A stretch of DNA of 64,000 nucleotides from Bradyrhizobium sp. RP6 (GCF_003837805.1 NZ_RQIT01000001.1:744001-808000), one strand, 5' to 3'. Counted from the stretch's first letter, positions 10,746 through 20,350 are shown. A program made the numbers and translations. Notes: generated by a model not told the origin, from the letters alone.

Positions 10746-11198
10746 ATGGCGATCGAATCCTATCACTTCGATTTCATGCTCGAGGCGATCCGCGAGGCTG
10801 AGACCTCGATCGCGCAAGGCGGTCTGCCGATCGGTGCCGTGCTGACGCGCGACAACAAGATCATCGCCCGCGGCCATAACAACCGCGTGCAGGAGAACAA
10901 CGTGATCCTGCACGGCGAGATGAGCTGCCTGCGCGAAGCCGGCGCGATCAAGTTCCACGACACCGTCATGTACACCACGCTGTCGCCATGCTCGATGTGT
11001 GCCGGCGCACTCGCGCTGTTCAAGGTCAAGCTGGTGGTGATCGGGGAATCCGTCACCTTCGAAGGCTCCAAGGACATCCTCGACAAGTTCGGGATTCCTT
11101 GGATCGACCTCGCCGACGACCGCTCCATCACCATGATGAAGAATTGGCGTTCCATCCCAGCCAATGAACGCCTGTGGCAGGGCGACATCGGCAACTAA
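10746..11198 (+). CDS. Cytosine deaminase-like zinc nucleoside/base deaminase (Fcy1-like)
   Basis: 150 residues. The zinc-dependent CDA fold is defined by HGE (56-58, catalytic Glu58) and PCSMC (81-85). Flanking sequence YTTLSPCSMCAGA and the C-terminal ending near WQGDIGN resemble yeast cytosine deaminase Fcy1 (recalled LYTTLSPCDMC and a final FEDIG) more than tRNA adenosine deaminase TadA. It would hydrolytically deaminate cytosine or a related base. It lies between DUF5076 and the E2 gene and is transcribed with them. The true substrate is unknown; guanine or creatinine-type substrates are alternatives. Confidence 0.85.
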   Translation: MAIESYHFDFMLEAIREAETSIAQGGLPIGAVLTRDNKIIARGHNNRVQENNVILHGEMSCLREAGAIKFHDTVMYTTLSPCSMCAGALALFKVKLVVIGESVTFEGSKDILDKFGIPWIDLADDRSITMMKNWRSIPANERLWQGDIGN

Positions 11199-11260
11199 AC
11201 CTGGTCTGTTCGTCTTCACATCGAGGACGACGCTTTTGAGAAGTTCTTCGTGAGGTCAGC

Positions 11261-12610
11261 ATGCCCATCAACATCCTGATGCCCGCTCTGTCGCCGACGA
11301 TGGAGAAGGGCAACCTCGCCAAGTGGCTGAAGAAGGAGGGCGATAAGGTCAAATCCGGCGACGTCATCGCCGAGATCGAGACCGACAAGGCGACCATGGA
11401 GGTCGAGGCGATCGACGAAGGCACGATCGCCAAGATCCTGGTGCCCGAGGGTACGCAGGATGTCCCGGTCAACGACGTGATTGCCGTGCTCGCCGGCGAG
11501 GGCGAGGACGTGAAGGCTGCGGGTAGCGCCAAGCCCAGCGCCTCGGCCGCGCCGCCAAAGGCCGCTGAGGCTGCTGCTGCGCCGGCTCCCGCGCCTGCGC
11601 CCGCCGCACCGAAAGCTGCTGCGCCCGCCGCGGCACCCGCGCAGCAGGCGGCAGCTCCGGCAGCGCAAGCTAATGGTCATGGCGGCCGTGTATTCTCGTC
11701 GCCGCTGGCGCGGCGTCTCGCCAAGGAAGCCGGCATCGATGTCGCCATGGTCGCCGGCACCGGCCCGCACGGCCGCGTGGTCGCCCGCGACGTCGAGCAG
11801 GCCAAATCCGGCAAGGGTCTGAAAGCGCCCGCCGCGGCACCGTCAGGCGCGCCCGCGATCGCGCCGACCATGTCGGACAAGCAGATCCTGTCGCTGTTCG
11901 AGCCCGGCTCCTACGACATCGTCCCGCATGACGGCATGCGCCGCACCATTGCGCAGCGCCTGACCGCATCGATCCAGAACGTCCCGCACTTCTACCTCAC
12001 CATCGACTGCGACATCGGCAAGCTGCTCACTGCCCGCGAGGAGATCAACGCCGCCGCGCCGAAGGACAAGGAGAAGAAGCCGCTCTACAAGATCTCGGTC
12101 AACGATTTCGTCATCAAGGCGATGGCGGTCGCGCTGCAGAAGATCCCGAACTGCAACGTCAGCTGGACCGAAAGCGGCATGGTCAAGCATCACCATTCCG
12201 ACGTCGGCGTTGCCGTCGCGATGCCCGGCGGCCTGATCACGCCGATCATCCGCAAGGCCGAGACCAAGACGCTCTCGACCATCTCCAACGAGATGAAGGA
12301 TTTTGCCGCGCGCGCCCGCTCGCGCAAGCTCAAGCCGGAGGAATACCAGGGCGGTACCACGGCCGTCTCCAATCTCGGCATGTACGGCATCAGCCACTTC
12401 ACCGCCGTGATCAACCCGCCGCATGCGACGATCCTCGCGGTCGGCACCAGCGAGGAGCGGCCCGTGGTGCGCGGCGGCAAGATCGAGATCGCGCACATGA
12501 TGAGCGTGACCTTGTCCTGCGATCACCGTGCCATCGACGGCGCGCTCGGAGCCGAGCTGATCGGCGCGTTCAAGCAGCTGATCGAAAACCCCGTCATGAT
12601 GATGGTCTGA
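11261..12610 (+). CDS. pdhC: Dihydrolipoyllysine acetyltransferase (pyruvate dehydrogenase E2)
   Basis: 449 residues with E2 domain order: lipoyl domain 1-80 (Lys43 in [10 protein letters not shown]), an Ala/Pro linker, a peripheral-subunit-binding domain around 143-180 (SSPLARRLAKEAGID, GPHGRVVARDV) and the catalytic acyltransferase domain with His422 and Asp426 in HRAIDG. It transfers the acetyl group to CoA and forms the core of the complex. The ATG at 11261 begins the lipoyl domain directly. There is a single lipoyl domain, as expected when E1beta carries a second one. Confidence 0.97.
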   Translation: MPINILMPALSPTMEKGNLAKWLKKEGDKVKSGDVIAEIETDKATMEVEAIDEGTIAKILVPEGTQDVPVNDVIAVLAGEGEDVKAAGSAKPSASAAPPKAAEAAAAPAPAPAPAAPKAAAPAAAPAQQAAAPAAQANGHGGRVFSSPLARRLAKEAGIDVAMVAGTGPHGRVVARDVEQAKSGKGLKAPAAAPSGAPAIAPTMSDKQILSLFEPGSYDIVPHDGMRRTIAQRLTASIQNVPHFYLTIDCDIGKLLTAREEINAAAPKDKEKKPLYKISVNDFVIKAMAVALQKIPNCNVSWTESGMVKHHHSDVGVAVAMPGGLITPIIRKAETKTLSTISNEMKDFAARARSRKLKPEEYQGGTTAVSNLGMYGISHFTAVINPPHATILAVGTSEERPVVRGGKIEIAHMMSVTLSCDHRAIDGALGAELIGAFKQLIENPVMMMV

Positions 12611-12632
12611 GGCGGCGGCAGAGGGGGCAACC

Positions 12633-12866
12633 TTGCATGTCCGGACCCGCTGGCCATGGATATCGCTGCTGCTCGGGGCCGTCGTCGCGCTCAGCCCGAT
12701 CGGGCTCGATTTTCTTCACTCAGCGTTCTTTGCCGGCGAGCAACTGGCACGGAACATCGCCCAGCCGATCGTGCTCGCCGCACTGGCCGTGATGGTCCTG
12801 GTGGTGGTGCTCGAATGGCTGGTGAGGTCTCTTTTGGTCAAGCGCCGCGCCCGCGGCGCCTCTTGA
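12633..12866 (+). CDS. Small membrane protein of the pdh operon
   Basis: 77 residues with two predicted membrane helices (about 10-30 and 43-65) and a basic C-terminus (LLVKRRARGAS). The start is TTG at 12633 with GAGGGGG upstream; an ATG nearby is out of frame. It fills the gap between pdhC and lpd and ends 16 bases before the lpd ATG. No known domain is recognised. Similar small proteins occur at this place in related genomes as far as I recall; function unknown. Confidence 0.72.
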   Translation: MHVRTRWPWISLLLGAVVALSPIGLDFLHSAFFAGEQLARNIAQPIVLAALAVMVLVVVLEWLVRSLLVKRRARGAS

Positions 12867-12882
12867 GTTGAACGGAGCCGCC

Positions 12883-14304
12883 ATGGCCGACACATCCTTC
12901 GACGTCATCATCATCGGCTCCGGTCCCGGCGGCTACGTCACCGCGATCCGTGCCGCGCAGCTCGGCTTCAAGACGGCGATCGTCGAAAAATCCTATCTCG
13001 GCGGCATCTGCCTGAACTGGGGCTGCATTCCGACCAAGGCGCTGCTGCGCTCGGCCGAGATCTACCACTACATGCAGCACGCGGGGGATTACGGTCTGTC
13101 GGCGGAGAAGGTCTCGTTCGATCCGAAAGCGGTGGTGCAGCGCTCGCGCGGCGTCTCCAAGCGCCTCAACGACGGCGTGGGCTTCCTGATGAAGAAGAAC
13201 AAGGTGAGCGTGATCTGGGGCGCCGCCTCGATCGACGCGCCCGGCAAGGTCATCGTGAAGAAGTCCGACGTCGGGGGCCCGAAGGGCGCGCTGGGCGAGG
13301 GGACCTATCAGGCCAAGCACATCATCGTCGCGACCGGCGCACGGCCGCGCGTGCTGCCGGGGCTCGAGCCCGACAAGAAGCTGGTGTGGACCTATTTCGA
13401 GGCGATGGTGCCGGAGCGGATGCCGAAATCGCTGCTGGTGGTCGGCTCGGGCGCGATCGGCATCGAATTCGCCTCCTTCTTCCACACCATGGGCTCCGAC
13501 GTCACCGTGGTCGAGGTGCTGCCGCAGATCCTGCCCGTCGAGGATGCCGAGATCGCAGGTCTTGCGCGCAAGCGGCTCGAGAAGCAGGGCATCAAGATCA
13601 TGACCTCGACCAAGGTGACCAAGCTGGAGAAGAAGGCCGACAGCGTCGTCGCCACCATCGACGACGACAAGGGCAAGCCCGTCACGACCGAATTCGAGCG
13701 CGTGATCTCGGCGGTCGGCGTCGTCGGCAACATCGAAAATCTGGGCCTGGAGAAACTCGGCGTCAAAACCGACCGCGGCATCATCGTCGTCGACGGCCAT
13801 GGCAAGACCAACATTCCCGGCATCTACGCCATCGGTGACGTTGCCGGCCCGCCCATGCTGGCTCACAAGGCCGAGCATGAGGGCGTGATCTGCGTCGAGG
13901 CGATCAAGGGCCTCAATCCGCATCCTATGGACAAGAACCTGATCCCGGGCTGCACCTATTGCCAGCCGCAGGTCGCCTCCGTCGGCCTCACCGAAGCAAA
14001 GGCCAAGGAGAGCGGCCGCGAGATCCGTGTCGGCCGCTTCCCCTTCGTCGGCAACGGCAAGGCGATCGCGCTCGGCGAGGACCAGGGCCTGGTCAAGGTG
14101 ATCTTCGACAAGAAGACCGGTCAGCTCCTCGGCGCCCACATGGTCGGCGCGGAGGTCACCGAGCTGATCCAGGGCTACGTCGTCGCCATGAACCTGGAGA
14201 CCACGGAAGAAGAACTCATGCACACGGTCTTCCCGCATCCGACGCTGTCGGAGATGATGAAGGAAGCCGTGCTGGATGCGTATGGACGGGTGTTGAATAT
14301 TTGA
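12883..14304 (+). CDS. lpdA: Dihydrolipoamide dehydrogenase (E3)
   Basis: 473 residues. The FAD-binding motif GSGPGG lies at 13-18 and the redox-active disulfide is Cys43/Cys48 in CLNWGC. A second dinucleotide motif, VVGSGAIGIEF, binds NAD; FAD contact AIGDVAGPPMLAHKAEHEG and the C-terminal HPTLSE with the active-site His complete the enzyme. It reoxidises dihydrolipoamide for PDH, and possibly for other 2-oxoacid complexes. ATG 12883 has CGGAG upstream. Last gene of the operon before a strong palindrome at 14328. Confidence 0.97.
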   Translation: MADTSFDVIIIGSGPGGYVTAIRAAQLGFKTAIVEKSYLGGICLNWGCIPTKALLRSAEIYHYMQHAGDYGLSAEKVSFDPKAVVQRSRGVSKRLNDGVGFLMKKNKVSVIWGAASIDAPGKVIVKKSDVGGPKGALGEGTYQAKHIIVATGARPRVLPGLEPDKKLVWTYFEAMVPERMPKSLLVVGSGAIGIEFASFFHTMGSDVTVVEVLPQILPVEDAEIAGLARKRLEKQGIKIMTSTKVTKLEKKADSVVATIDDDKGKPVTTEFERVISAVGVVGNIENLGLEKLGVKTDRGIIVVDGHGKTNIPGIYAIGDVAGPPMLAHKAEHEGVICVEAIKGLNPHPMDKNLIPGCTYCQPQVASVGLTEAKAKESGREIRVGRFPFVGNGKAIALGEDQGLVKVIFDKKTGQLLGAHMVGAEVTELIQGYVVAMNLETTEEELMHTVFPHPTLSEMMKEAVLDAYGRVLNI

Positions 14305-14327
14305 CGGACGAGCGCGTCGCCCGCCGC

Positions 14328-14408
14328 CGTCATTGCGAGCGCAGCGAAGCAATCCAGACTGCCGCTGCGGAAAGACCTCTGGATTGCTTCGCTGCGCTCG
14401 CAATGACG
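14328..14408. repeat. Perfect 30-bp inverted repeat, dispersed palindromic element
   Basis: The arms 14328-14357 and 14379-14408 are exact complements, with a 21-base loop. The arm contains CATTGCGAGCGCAGCGAAGC, which I recall as a frequent dispersed palindrome in Bradyrhizobium and Rhodopseudomonas. Its position between lpd and the next gene suggests it also ends the pdh transcript. Confidence 0.85.
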
Positions 14409-14449
14409 AGCAGATAGAGCCGTTTGCAGAACAAGAAGGAAATCAACCC

Positions 14450-15691
14450 ATGCACGACAACGACAACCTCACCATCGAACGCCTGACTTTCGTCACCCAT
14501 CTCGAATGCGCGATGGAGGGCGATCATTACGCCGCCGACCAGGTCCACAACCTCTCCAAGGCCGGCAAGCCGCTCTTGGTACGCTATGACCTCGCCGGCG
14601 TGAAGAAGGCGCTGACCAAGGACGCGCTCGCCCAGCGTCCCGGCGACATGTGGCGCTACCGCGAGCTGCTGCCGGTACGCAAATGCAAGGACATCGTCTC
14701 GCTCGGCGAAGTCACGACGCCGCTGATCCGGCTGCCGAAGCTCGGCGCAAAGCTCGGCGGCGGCGAGATCATCGTCAAGGACGAGGGACGGCTGCCGACC
14801 GGCTCGTTCAAGGCGCGTGGTCTCGTGATGGCGGTGTCGATGGGCAAGGCGCTCGGCATCAAGCATATGGCCATGCCGACCAATGGCAACGCCGGCGCGG
14901 CGCTGGCGGCTTACGCCACGAGCTGCGGCATCAAGACCACGATCTTCTGTCCGGCCGACACGCCGGAGGTGAATGTCAGCGAGATCGAGCTGCAGGGGGC
15001 GACCGTTTACCGCGTCAATGGCTATATCGATGATTGCGGCAAGATCGTCGGTGAAGGAAAGGCAAAAGTCGGCTGGTTCGACACCTCGACGCTGAAGGAG
15101 CCGTACCGCATCGAGGGCAAGAAGACGATGGGCCTCGAGCTCGCCGAGCAGCTCGGCTGGGACGTGCCCGACGTGATCTTCTATCCGACCGGTGGCGGCA
15201 CCGGGCTGATCGGCATGTGGAAGGCTTTCGACGAGCTCGAGAAGATCGGCTTCATCGGAAGCAAGCGCCCGCGCATGGTTGCGGTGCAGGCGTCGGGCTG
15301 CGCGCCGATGGTGCGCGCTTACGAAGCCGGGACCGAGCACGCCACGCGCTGGGAGGACGCCCACACCATTGCGTCGGGCATCCGCGTGCCGCAGGCAATC
15401 GGCGATTTTCTGATCCTGCGCGCGGTGCGCGACAGCAAGGGCTTCGCGATCGCCGTCGACGACGACAAGATCTCGTCGGCGCTGAACGAGGTTGCGCGCG
15501 AGGAGGGGCTGCTGCTGTGTCCCGAGGGCGCCGCCACCTACGCCGCCTACAAGCAGAGCCTCGCCGACGGCCGCGTCAGCAAGACCGACCGCGTGATGCT
15601 GTTCAACTGCGCGACCGGCCTGAAGTACCCGCTGCCGCCGGTCACCCGCACGCTCGACCGTCACAAGCCGATCGACTACGCGCAGTTCTAG
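14450..15691 (+). CDS. Threonine-synthase-like PLP-dependent enzyme
   Basis: 413 residues, fold-type II PLP enzyme. The Schiff-base lysine is Lys121 in TGSFKARG and the phosphate loop is TGGGTGLIG at 247-255. The overall pattern (an N-terminal part with HLECAMEGDHY, then LGEVTTPLIRLPKLG) fits class II threonine synthase, which converts O-phosphohomoserine to threonine. ATG 14450 has AGAAGGA 9 bases upstream. Because no other threonine pathway gene is adjacent and related lyases share the fold, a role in amino-acid degradation cannot be excluded. The next gene encodes a periplasmic binding protein of unknown ligand. Confidence 0.8.
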   Translation: MHDNDNLTIERLTFVTHLECAMEGDHYAADQVHNLSKAGKPLLVRYDLAGVKKALTKDALAQRPGDMWRYRELLPVRKCKDIVSLGEVTTPLIRLPKLGAKLGGGEIIVKDEGRLPTGSFKARGLVMAVSMGKALGIKHMAMPTNGNAGAALAAYATSCGIKTTIFCPADTPEVNVSEIELQGATVYRVNGYIDDCGKIVGEGKAKVGWFDTSTLKEPYRIEGKKTMGLELAEQLGWDVPDVIFYPTGGGTGLIGMWKAFDELEKIGFIGSKRPRMVAVQASGCAPMVRAYEAGTEHATRWEDAHTIASGIRVPQAIGDFLILRAVRDSKGFAIAVDDDKISSALNEVAREEGLLLCPEGAATYAAYKQSLADGRVSKTDRVMLFNCATGLKYPLPPVTRTLDRHKPIDYAQF

Positions 15692-15774
15692 CGCGACAAT
15701 GGGCTACGAATGATCCCTCTTCCCGTACGCGGGCAGAGGGCCAAAAAAACAACGACATCGCTGGGGAGAAGACA

Positions 15775-16746
15775 ATGAAGAAGGCCGCTTGGGCTGCGCT
15801 GATTGCTGTTCTCGCTGTGACCGGCGCCGCGCGCGCCGACGACTATCCCTCACGTCCCATCACCGTCATCGTGCCCTTCGCCGCCGGCGGACCGTCTGAT
15901 GCGATGGCGCGAGTCCTCGCTGACCGGATGCGGGTGACGTTGGGGCAGCCCGTGGTGATCGAGAACGTCACCGGCGCGGGCGGTTCGATCGGCGTCGCTC
16001 GCGCCGTGCAATCGCCGCCGGACGGATACACCATCTCGTTCGGCCACCTCGGCACCCACGTCGCCAACGGTGCCGTCTACAAGCTCAAATACGATCTCGT
16101 CGCCGATCTCGAGCCGGTGGTGCTGTTGCCGAGCAATCCGATGATCGTCGTCAGCAAGAATGCGGTGCCTGCGACTTCGCTCAAGGAGCTGCTGGACTGG
16201 CTGAAATCGCGGCCGTCGCCGCCGACCGCAGGCACCGCCGGCGCGGGCTCCGGTAGCCATATCGCCGGCGTCTATCTCGAGAACGTCTCCGGCATCAAGC
16301 TGCAATACGTGCCGTATCGCGGCACTGCGCCGGCACTGAACGATCTCATCGCCGGCCAGATCGATCTCATCGTCGACCAGACCTCCAACTCCATCAACCA
16401 GGTCCGCGCCGGCACCATCCGCGCCTATGCCATCACCGACGACAAGCGCCTGCCTTCGGCGCCCGACATTCCGACTGCGGAGGAGGCGGGCCTGAAAGGC
16501 TTCAACATGACGCTGTGGTCGGGCATGTGGGTTCCGAAGGGTACGCCGAAAGAGATCGTGACCAAGCTCAATGCGGCCGCCGTGGAAGCGCTGAACGATC
16601 CCGGAGTGAGGAAGCAGCTCGAAAGCCAGGGTCTGGAGATGCCCCCCAAGGATCAGCTCACGCCTGAAGCGCTCGGCGCCCGCCAGAAGGCCGAGATCGC
16701 AAAATGGTGGCCCATGATCAAGGCGGCGAACATCAAGGTGGATTGA
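15775..16746 (+). CDS. Bug-family tripartite tricarboxylate transporter substrate-binding protein
   Basis: 323 residues with a Sec signal peptide cleaved after ALA-type ...TGAARA (about residue 21), followed by the Bug hallmark YPSRPITVIVPFAAGG and PPDGYTI. These periplasmic proteins bind carboxylates such as citrate, glutamate or aromatic acids. GGGGAGAAG precedes the ATG. No TctA/TctB membrane genes are in the window, so it is an orphan receptor here. The short spacing from the threonine-synthase-like gene (83 bases) allows co-transcription, but no shared pathway is evident. Confidence 0.92.
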   Translation: MKKAAWAALIAVLAVTGAARADDYPSRPITVIVPFAAGGPSDAMARVLADRMRVTLGQPVVIENVTGAGGSIGVARAVQSPPDGYTISFGHLGTHVANGAVYKLKYDLVADLEPVVLLPSNPMIVVSKNAVPATSLKELLDWLKSRPSPPTAGTAGAGSGSHIAGVYLENVSGIKLQYVPYRGTAPALNDLIAGQIDLIVDQTSNSINQVRAGTIRAYAITDDKRLPSAPDIPTAEEAGLKGFNMTLWSGMWVPKGTPKEIVTKLNAAAVEALNDPGVRKQLESQGLEMPPKDQLTPEALGARQKAEIAKWWPMIKAANIKVD

Positions 16747-16876
16747 AGCGGGTAACCCACGCCACGCGGTATGTCGTGAGGTTCTGCGAGCGCGCGGCCA
16801 TCTCGGGGGAAGCCCTCGCGAGGAGCGGGATTGATCCTGATCGCCGTCACCGTCGCGCCTGCTGGCCGCCGGGCGC

Positions 16877-17263
16877 TCACTGCAGGGTTTCGTGACCTGC
16901 CGCCAGCGCACGGTCCAGGCACTGCATCAGATCCGAGGCGGCGAACGGCTTGCCGAGAAAACAGATTGCGCCGGCCTTGAGGGCACGCACTCGTACGCTC
17001 TCATCCGGGAAGGCTGTGATGAAGATGAACGGCGTCGCCGAACCATGCGTGCGCATCTGCATCAACAGATCGATTCCGGTCATCAGCGGCATCTGCACGT
17101 CGGCGATCACACACGAGGTGTCATTCGAATCGGGCGACTTCAAAAACTCCTCGGCCGAGGCGAATGTATGGACGACGTACCCGCGCGATTCCAGGAGATT
17201 ATTGATAGCGGCCCGCACGTAAGGGTCGTCGTCAAGCACCGAAATGACCGAAGCCGCTGACAA
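16877..17263 (-). CDS. Single-domain response regulator (receiver only)
   Basis: 128 residues, a stand-alone receiver close to the N-terminal domain of FixJ. Acidic residues at 11-13 (LDDDP), the phospho-acceptor Asp55 in IADVQMP, Thr83 and Lys105 in LGKPF form the complete phosphorylation site. No output domain. It lies downstream of the kinase and FixJ-type regulator on the same strand, so it probably serves as a phosphate sink or a protein-interaction output of the same kinase (inference). A motif at 17351-17368 shared with 20263 lies upstream of it. Confidence 0.9.
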   Translation of the reverse strand: MSAASVISVLDDDPYVRAAINNLLESRGYVVHTFASAEEFLKSPDSNDTSCVIADVQMPLMTGIDLLMQMRTHGSATPFIFITAFPDESVRVRALKAGAICFLGKPFAASDLMQCLDRALAAGHETLQ

Positions 17264-17350
17264 GACGTCCGCTCCTCACCCGGCATCACGCTTGCCGCCG
17301 CCACGGCTGCATATAGGCCGGTAAGGTGGACCTGCCAGTCACGATTGGAA

Positions 17351-17368
17351 ACTCATACTTAGGTTTGT
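17351..17368 (-). promoter_or_regulatory. Shared promoter-region motif, copy 1
   Basis: On the minus strand this reads ACAAACCTAAGTATGAGT, 88 bases upstream of the single-receiver gene and overlapping the stop of the FixJ-type gene. It matches ACAAACCTAGGTATAG at 20263 in 14 of the first 16 bases. A target site of the local response regulator is possible. Confidence 0.4.
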
Positions 17369-18033
17369 GTGTCCGGCTTGTTGGACCCTATCCCGAGCGC
17401 CTCGCTCATTCTCACCAGATCGGCCAGGGACTTCGCGCCCATTTTCCGCATGATCTGGCCGCGATAGATTTTGACGGTGATTTCCGCCAATCCGAGCTGG
17501 GCGGCCACTTGCTTGTTCATCAGGCCGGCTGTTACCAGCGACAATACATCTCGCTCCCGCGAGGACAGTGACTCGAAGCGGGATCTCACGGTCGAGACCG
17601 TCCTGTTGAGGTCGCGGCGCTTGCGGTCTCTCTCGATCGCGGCCTGGACTGCATCCAGGATGTCCTGGTCGCGGACCGGCTTTGTCAAGAAGTCGATCGC
17701 GCCGCTCTTCATGGCCCGAACCGTCATGGGAATATCACCGTGACCGGTGATGAAGATGATAGGCGTGTGGATATTCGCCTTGGCGAGATCGGATTGAAGA
17801 TCAAGGCCGCTGGCTCCGGGAAGGCGGATGTCGAGCACGAGGCAGCTGGGGACTTCCGGCGGCTTGGCGTGGAGGAGTTGTGGTGCTGAGCCGAATGCTT
17901 CGACCTTGAGGCCGACCGACTCGAATAAATTGGTGAGCGCACGGCGCATGGACGCGTCGTCGTCGACGATAAAGACAATTGGCTGATCGCCGTCGTCCTC
18001 CTGCGGCGACGGAGGTTCCCCGCGCTGGGTCAC
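17359..18033 (-). CDS. FixJ/NodW-type two-component response regulator
   Basis: 224 residues: receiver domain with Asp68 in LVLDIRLPG and Lys near 118 in FLTKPV, then a LuxR/FixJ helix-turn-helix (about 153-215: [22 protein letters not shown] and [15 protein letters not shown]). It overlaps the upstream kinase gene by 4 bases, so the two are translationally coupled and almost surely a cognate pair. In the family, phosphorylation releases a dimerising DNA-binding domain. The regulated genes are unknown; the shared motif at 17351 and 20263 marks candidates. Confidence 0.95.
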   Translation of the reverse strand: MTQRGEPPSPQEDDGDQPIVFIVDDDASMRRALTNLFESVGLKVEAFGSAPQLLHAKPPEVPSCLVLDIRLPGASGLDLQSDLAKANIHTPIIFITGHGDIPMTVRAMKSGAIDFLTKPVRDQDILDAVQAAIERDRKRRDLNRTVSTVRSRFESLSSRERDVLSLVTAGLMNKQVAAQLGLAEITVKIYRGQIMRKMGAKSLADLVRMSEALGIGSNKPDTQT

Positions 18034-20015
18034 GAAGTTTCCTCTCGATGGAGGGGCAAGGTGATCTGAAAAGTCGCGCCGTGCTCCTGGTTGGGTGCGG
18101 CGGAAAGCCGTCCGCCATGCGCCTCGATGATGGATCGACAGATCGACAACCCCATGCCCATGCCGGTGGACTTCGTCGTAAAGAACGGCGTGAACAGGCG
18201 GTCAATGGCCTGTTCACTGATGCCGACGCCGCAGTCGGAAACGCTCACCAGCGCCGCGCCATCGCCGCTCGCCGCCGAACGGATCGCCAACTCGCGCGGG
18301 CGATCGTGGACCTCCTCCATGGCCTCGATCCCGTTCATGATCAGGTTGATCAGGACCTGTTGCAATTGGATCCGGTCGCCGAATATTTTCGGCAGGGCCG
18401 ACGACAGCTCCATTCGCACCGACACAGAGTGGCTGGCCATCTCACGCTGAACGAGCGCCACCGACTCCCGTACGACGACATTGGCGTCGAGCGGAGCCAT
18501 GTCGATGTCGGAGCGCTTGGCGAGCGCCCGAACGCGACGGATCACGTCGCTGGCACGCGTGCCATCCTCGACGATCCACTCGACGGAGCGGCGGGCCGCT
18601 TTGAGATCCGGCGGACTGCGCTGCAGCCAGGCGAGGCAGGCGTCGGCGTTTGCGATCACAGCGGCGAGCGGCTGATTGATTTCGTGGGCAATGGAAGCGG
18701 TCAGCTCACCCAGTGTGGTGACACGCGTCACATGGGCGAGCTCGGCCTGGGCTCTGCGCAGCGCGTCTTCGGCCTGATTGGCCCGGATGGCCGCGGTTAC
18801 GTCAGTGCAGACGCCACGATAGCCCAGAAAAGCGCCGTCGGCGTCGAAGAACGGCTTGCCGCTGGACCGGACGTAGATCGGCTGCCCGCTGCGATCCTTG
18901 CTCCGATACACCAGGTCGCGGAAGGGGACGTGGGCGTCGAGCGCCGCCCGGTGTTGCTGCCACTTCTCCGGTTCGAGATCGGCGTCGGGAGCGATATCCC
19001 AACGCGTGAGTCCGATCAGGCCGGCGGGAGCGGTCATGGTATCGGAGTGCTCCGATATCTGGGTGACGCGATGGTCTGGCCCTGTTTCCCAGAACCAGTC
19101 GGAGGCGGTTTCAGCATAGTCGCGGAAGCGCTGCTCGCTCGCGCGCAGTCTGCGCTCTGCCTCTTTGGTCGCCGTGATGTCGGTCACCGATCCCACGAAC
19201 TCCACGCACCCGTTCGAATCTCGCATCGCGCGAGCGACCGCTCGGACGTACTTGATGGAGCCGTCGGGCATCACGAGCCGGTATTCGTGGTCGTAATCCT
19301 TTCCCTCTCGCGCGGCCCGAGCCGTAGTCTGTTGCACCGCGAGCCGGTCGTCCGGATGGATCCGCTGGAGCATGAACGGGATCTTCGGCTTGCTTCCCTC
19401 GTCGCACTGGAAGATGCGATAGGTCTCCTTGGACCAGGTGATCTCGCGGGTTGCGGCCTTCCATCCGAAACTGCCGGTGTGGCTCAATTCCTGCGCCTGG
19501 GCGAGATAGGCCTCGCTCTGTCGCAGCGCATTCTCGGCTTCCTTGCGCTCGGTGATGTTCTCGCAGGCGATCAGGACGATTGGTCCGCCATCGCCCCGCA
19601 GCATGGTCTTGGCATTCTCGCGCACCCATAGCACCGAGCCGTCCTTGCGTATCTTCCGGATCTCCCAGGTGTGGGACTGATCGACGGTCTCAAGGCACAG
19701 CGTGACGCACGCGCGGACGAAGTCGCGATCCTCCTCGAAGAAGACATTCAGCACCGATCGGCCGATCAGTTCCGCGGCGGCATAGCCCAATTGCGCGGCG
19801 CCGAACGTGTTCACGTTGATCACGGTTCCGGCTGGATCGACCATGAAGTACATGACCGGGGTGTGCTCGAAGACTTGCTGCCATTGCTTGACCGCCTCGA
19901 GCAGGTCGTCACCATCGGGCTCGCTGCGCGGCTTAGGGGTTACGGTTTGCCTTACGCAGCCGACGAGGAATTGCGCTGCTGACTTCCCGAATGTCGCTGC
20001 TCGGCCAGGCTTCAT
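18030..20015 (-). CDS. Multi-PAS sensor histidine kinase
   Basis: 661 residues if started at 20015, where GGGAG lies upstream; a longer frame to 20297 has an unconserved Arg-rich extension. There are three PAS/PAC modules (starting near [31 protein letters not shown] and [14 protein letters not shown]), then HisKA with His444 in [12 protein letters not shown] and a HATPase domain ([22 protein letters not shown]). No membrane helix is apparent, so it senses a cytoplasmic signal through its PAS domains. The HEINQPL box is of the FixL type. No haem ligand can be assigned from reading alone. It forms an operon with the FixJ-type regulator. Confidence 0.92.
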   Translation of the reverse strand: MKPGRAATFGKSAAQFLVGCVRQTVTPKPRSEPDGDDLLEAVKQWQQVFEHTPVMYFMVDPAGTVINVNTFGAAQLGYAAAELIGRSVLNVFFEEDRDFVRACVTLCLETVDQSHTWEIRKIRKDGSVLWVRENAKTMLRGDGGPIVLIACENITERKEAENALRQSEAYLAQAQELSHTGSFGWKAATREITWSKETYRIFQCDEGSKPKIPFMLQRIHPDDRLAVQQTTARAAREGKDYDHEYRLVMPDGSIKYVRAVARAMRDSNGCVEFVGSVTDITATKEAERRLRASEQRFRDYAETASDWFWETGPDHRVTQISEHSDTMTAPAGLIGLTRWDIAPDADLEPEKWQQHRAALDAHVPFRDLVYRSKDRSGQPIYVRSSGKPFFDADGAFLGYRGVCTDVTAAIRANQAEDALRRAQAELAHVTRVTTLGELTASIAHEINQPLAAVIANADACLAWLQRSPPDLKAARRSVEWIVEDGTRASDVIRRVRALAKRSDIDMAPLDANVVVRESVALVQREMASHSVSVRMELSSALPKIFGDRIQLQQVLINLIMNGIEAMEEVHDRPRELAIRSAASGDGAALVSVSDCGVGISEQAIDRLFTPFFTTKSTGMGMGLSICRSIIEAHGGRLSAAPNQEHGATFQITLPLHREETS

Positions 20016-20350
20016 CGCAGACGCTCCCGGCGTTCTCTGCGTGAATACAAGTAGAGCACGTTGCAGCGAGACGAGCAATTCCCGCCAAGGTCGGATTGGG
20101 CAGCTTTGACGTTCGCCTGTGACTTGACGGCGGCCGATCTGTTCAGTGCGGCGCATCACGTACGCCATGCCGGCATGCTTTTCACGGTGGCCGTGTGGCC
20201 GGAGCATCGTGCGCCGTCTCGTTGCAGATGAGCCGGCGGGGAAGCCCTCCGGGCGGGTAGGGACAAACCTAGGTATAGCTCCTCCATTCCTAGTCATATC
20301 GGTCGTTTACCTCCGTACAATTGAGCGTCTCGTCCCCTGGGAATAGCCTC
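20016..20350. other. Intergenic region upstream of the kinase and of the mini-protein cluster
   Basis: About 335 bases between divergent transcription units. It must carry the promoter of the minus-strand kinase operon and, around 20263, the motif shared with 17351 that points toward the plus-strand small genes. No convincing gene is seen; the N-terminal extension of the kinase frame to 20297 has no recognisable domain. Confidence 0.5.
20263..20278 (+). promoter_or_regulatory. Shared promoter-region motif, copy 2
   Basis: ACAAACCTAGGTATAG, 14/16 identical to the minus-strand copy at 17351-17368. It lies 88 bases before the possible 42-residue ORF at 20351 and 266 bases before the 69-residue cysteine protein. 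Confidence 0.4.

Noticed and set aside
12838..14403. Long minus-strand frame opposite lpd
   Set aside because: Antisense shadow of lpd; the end overlaps a palindromic repeat.
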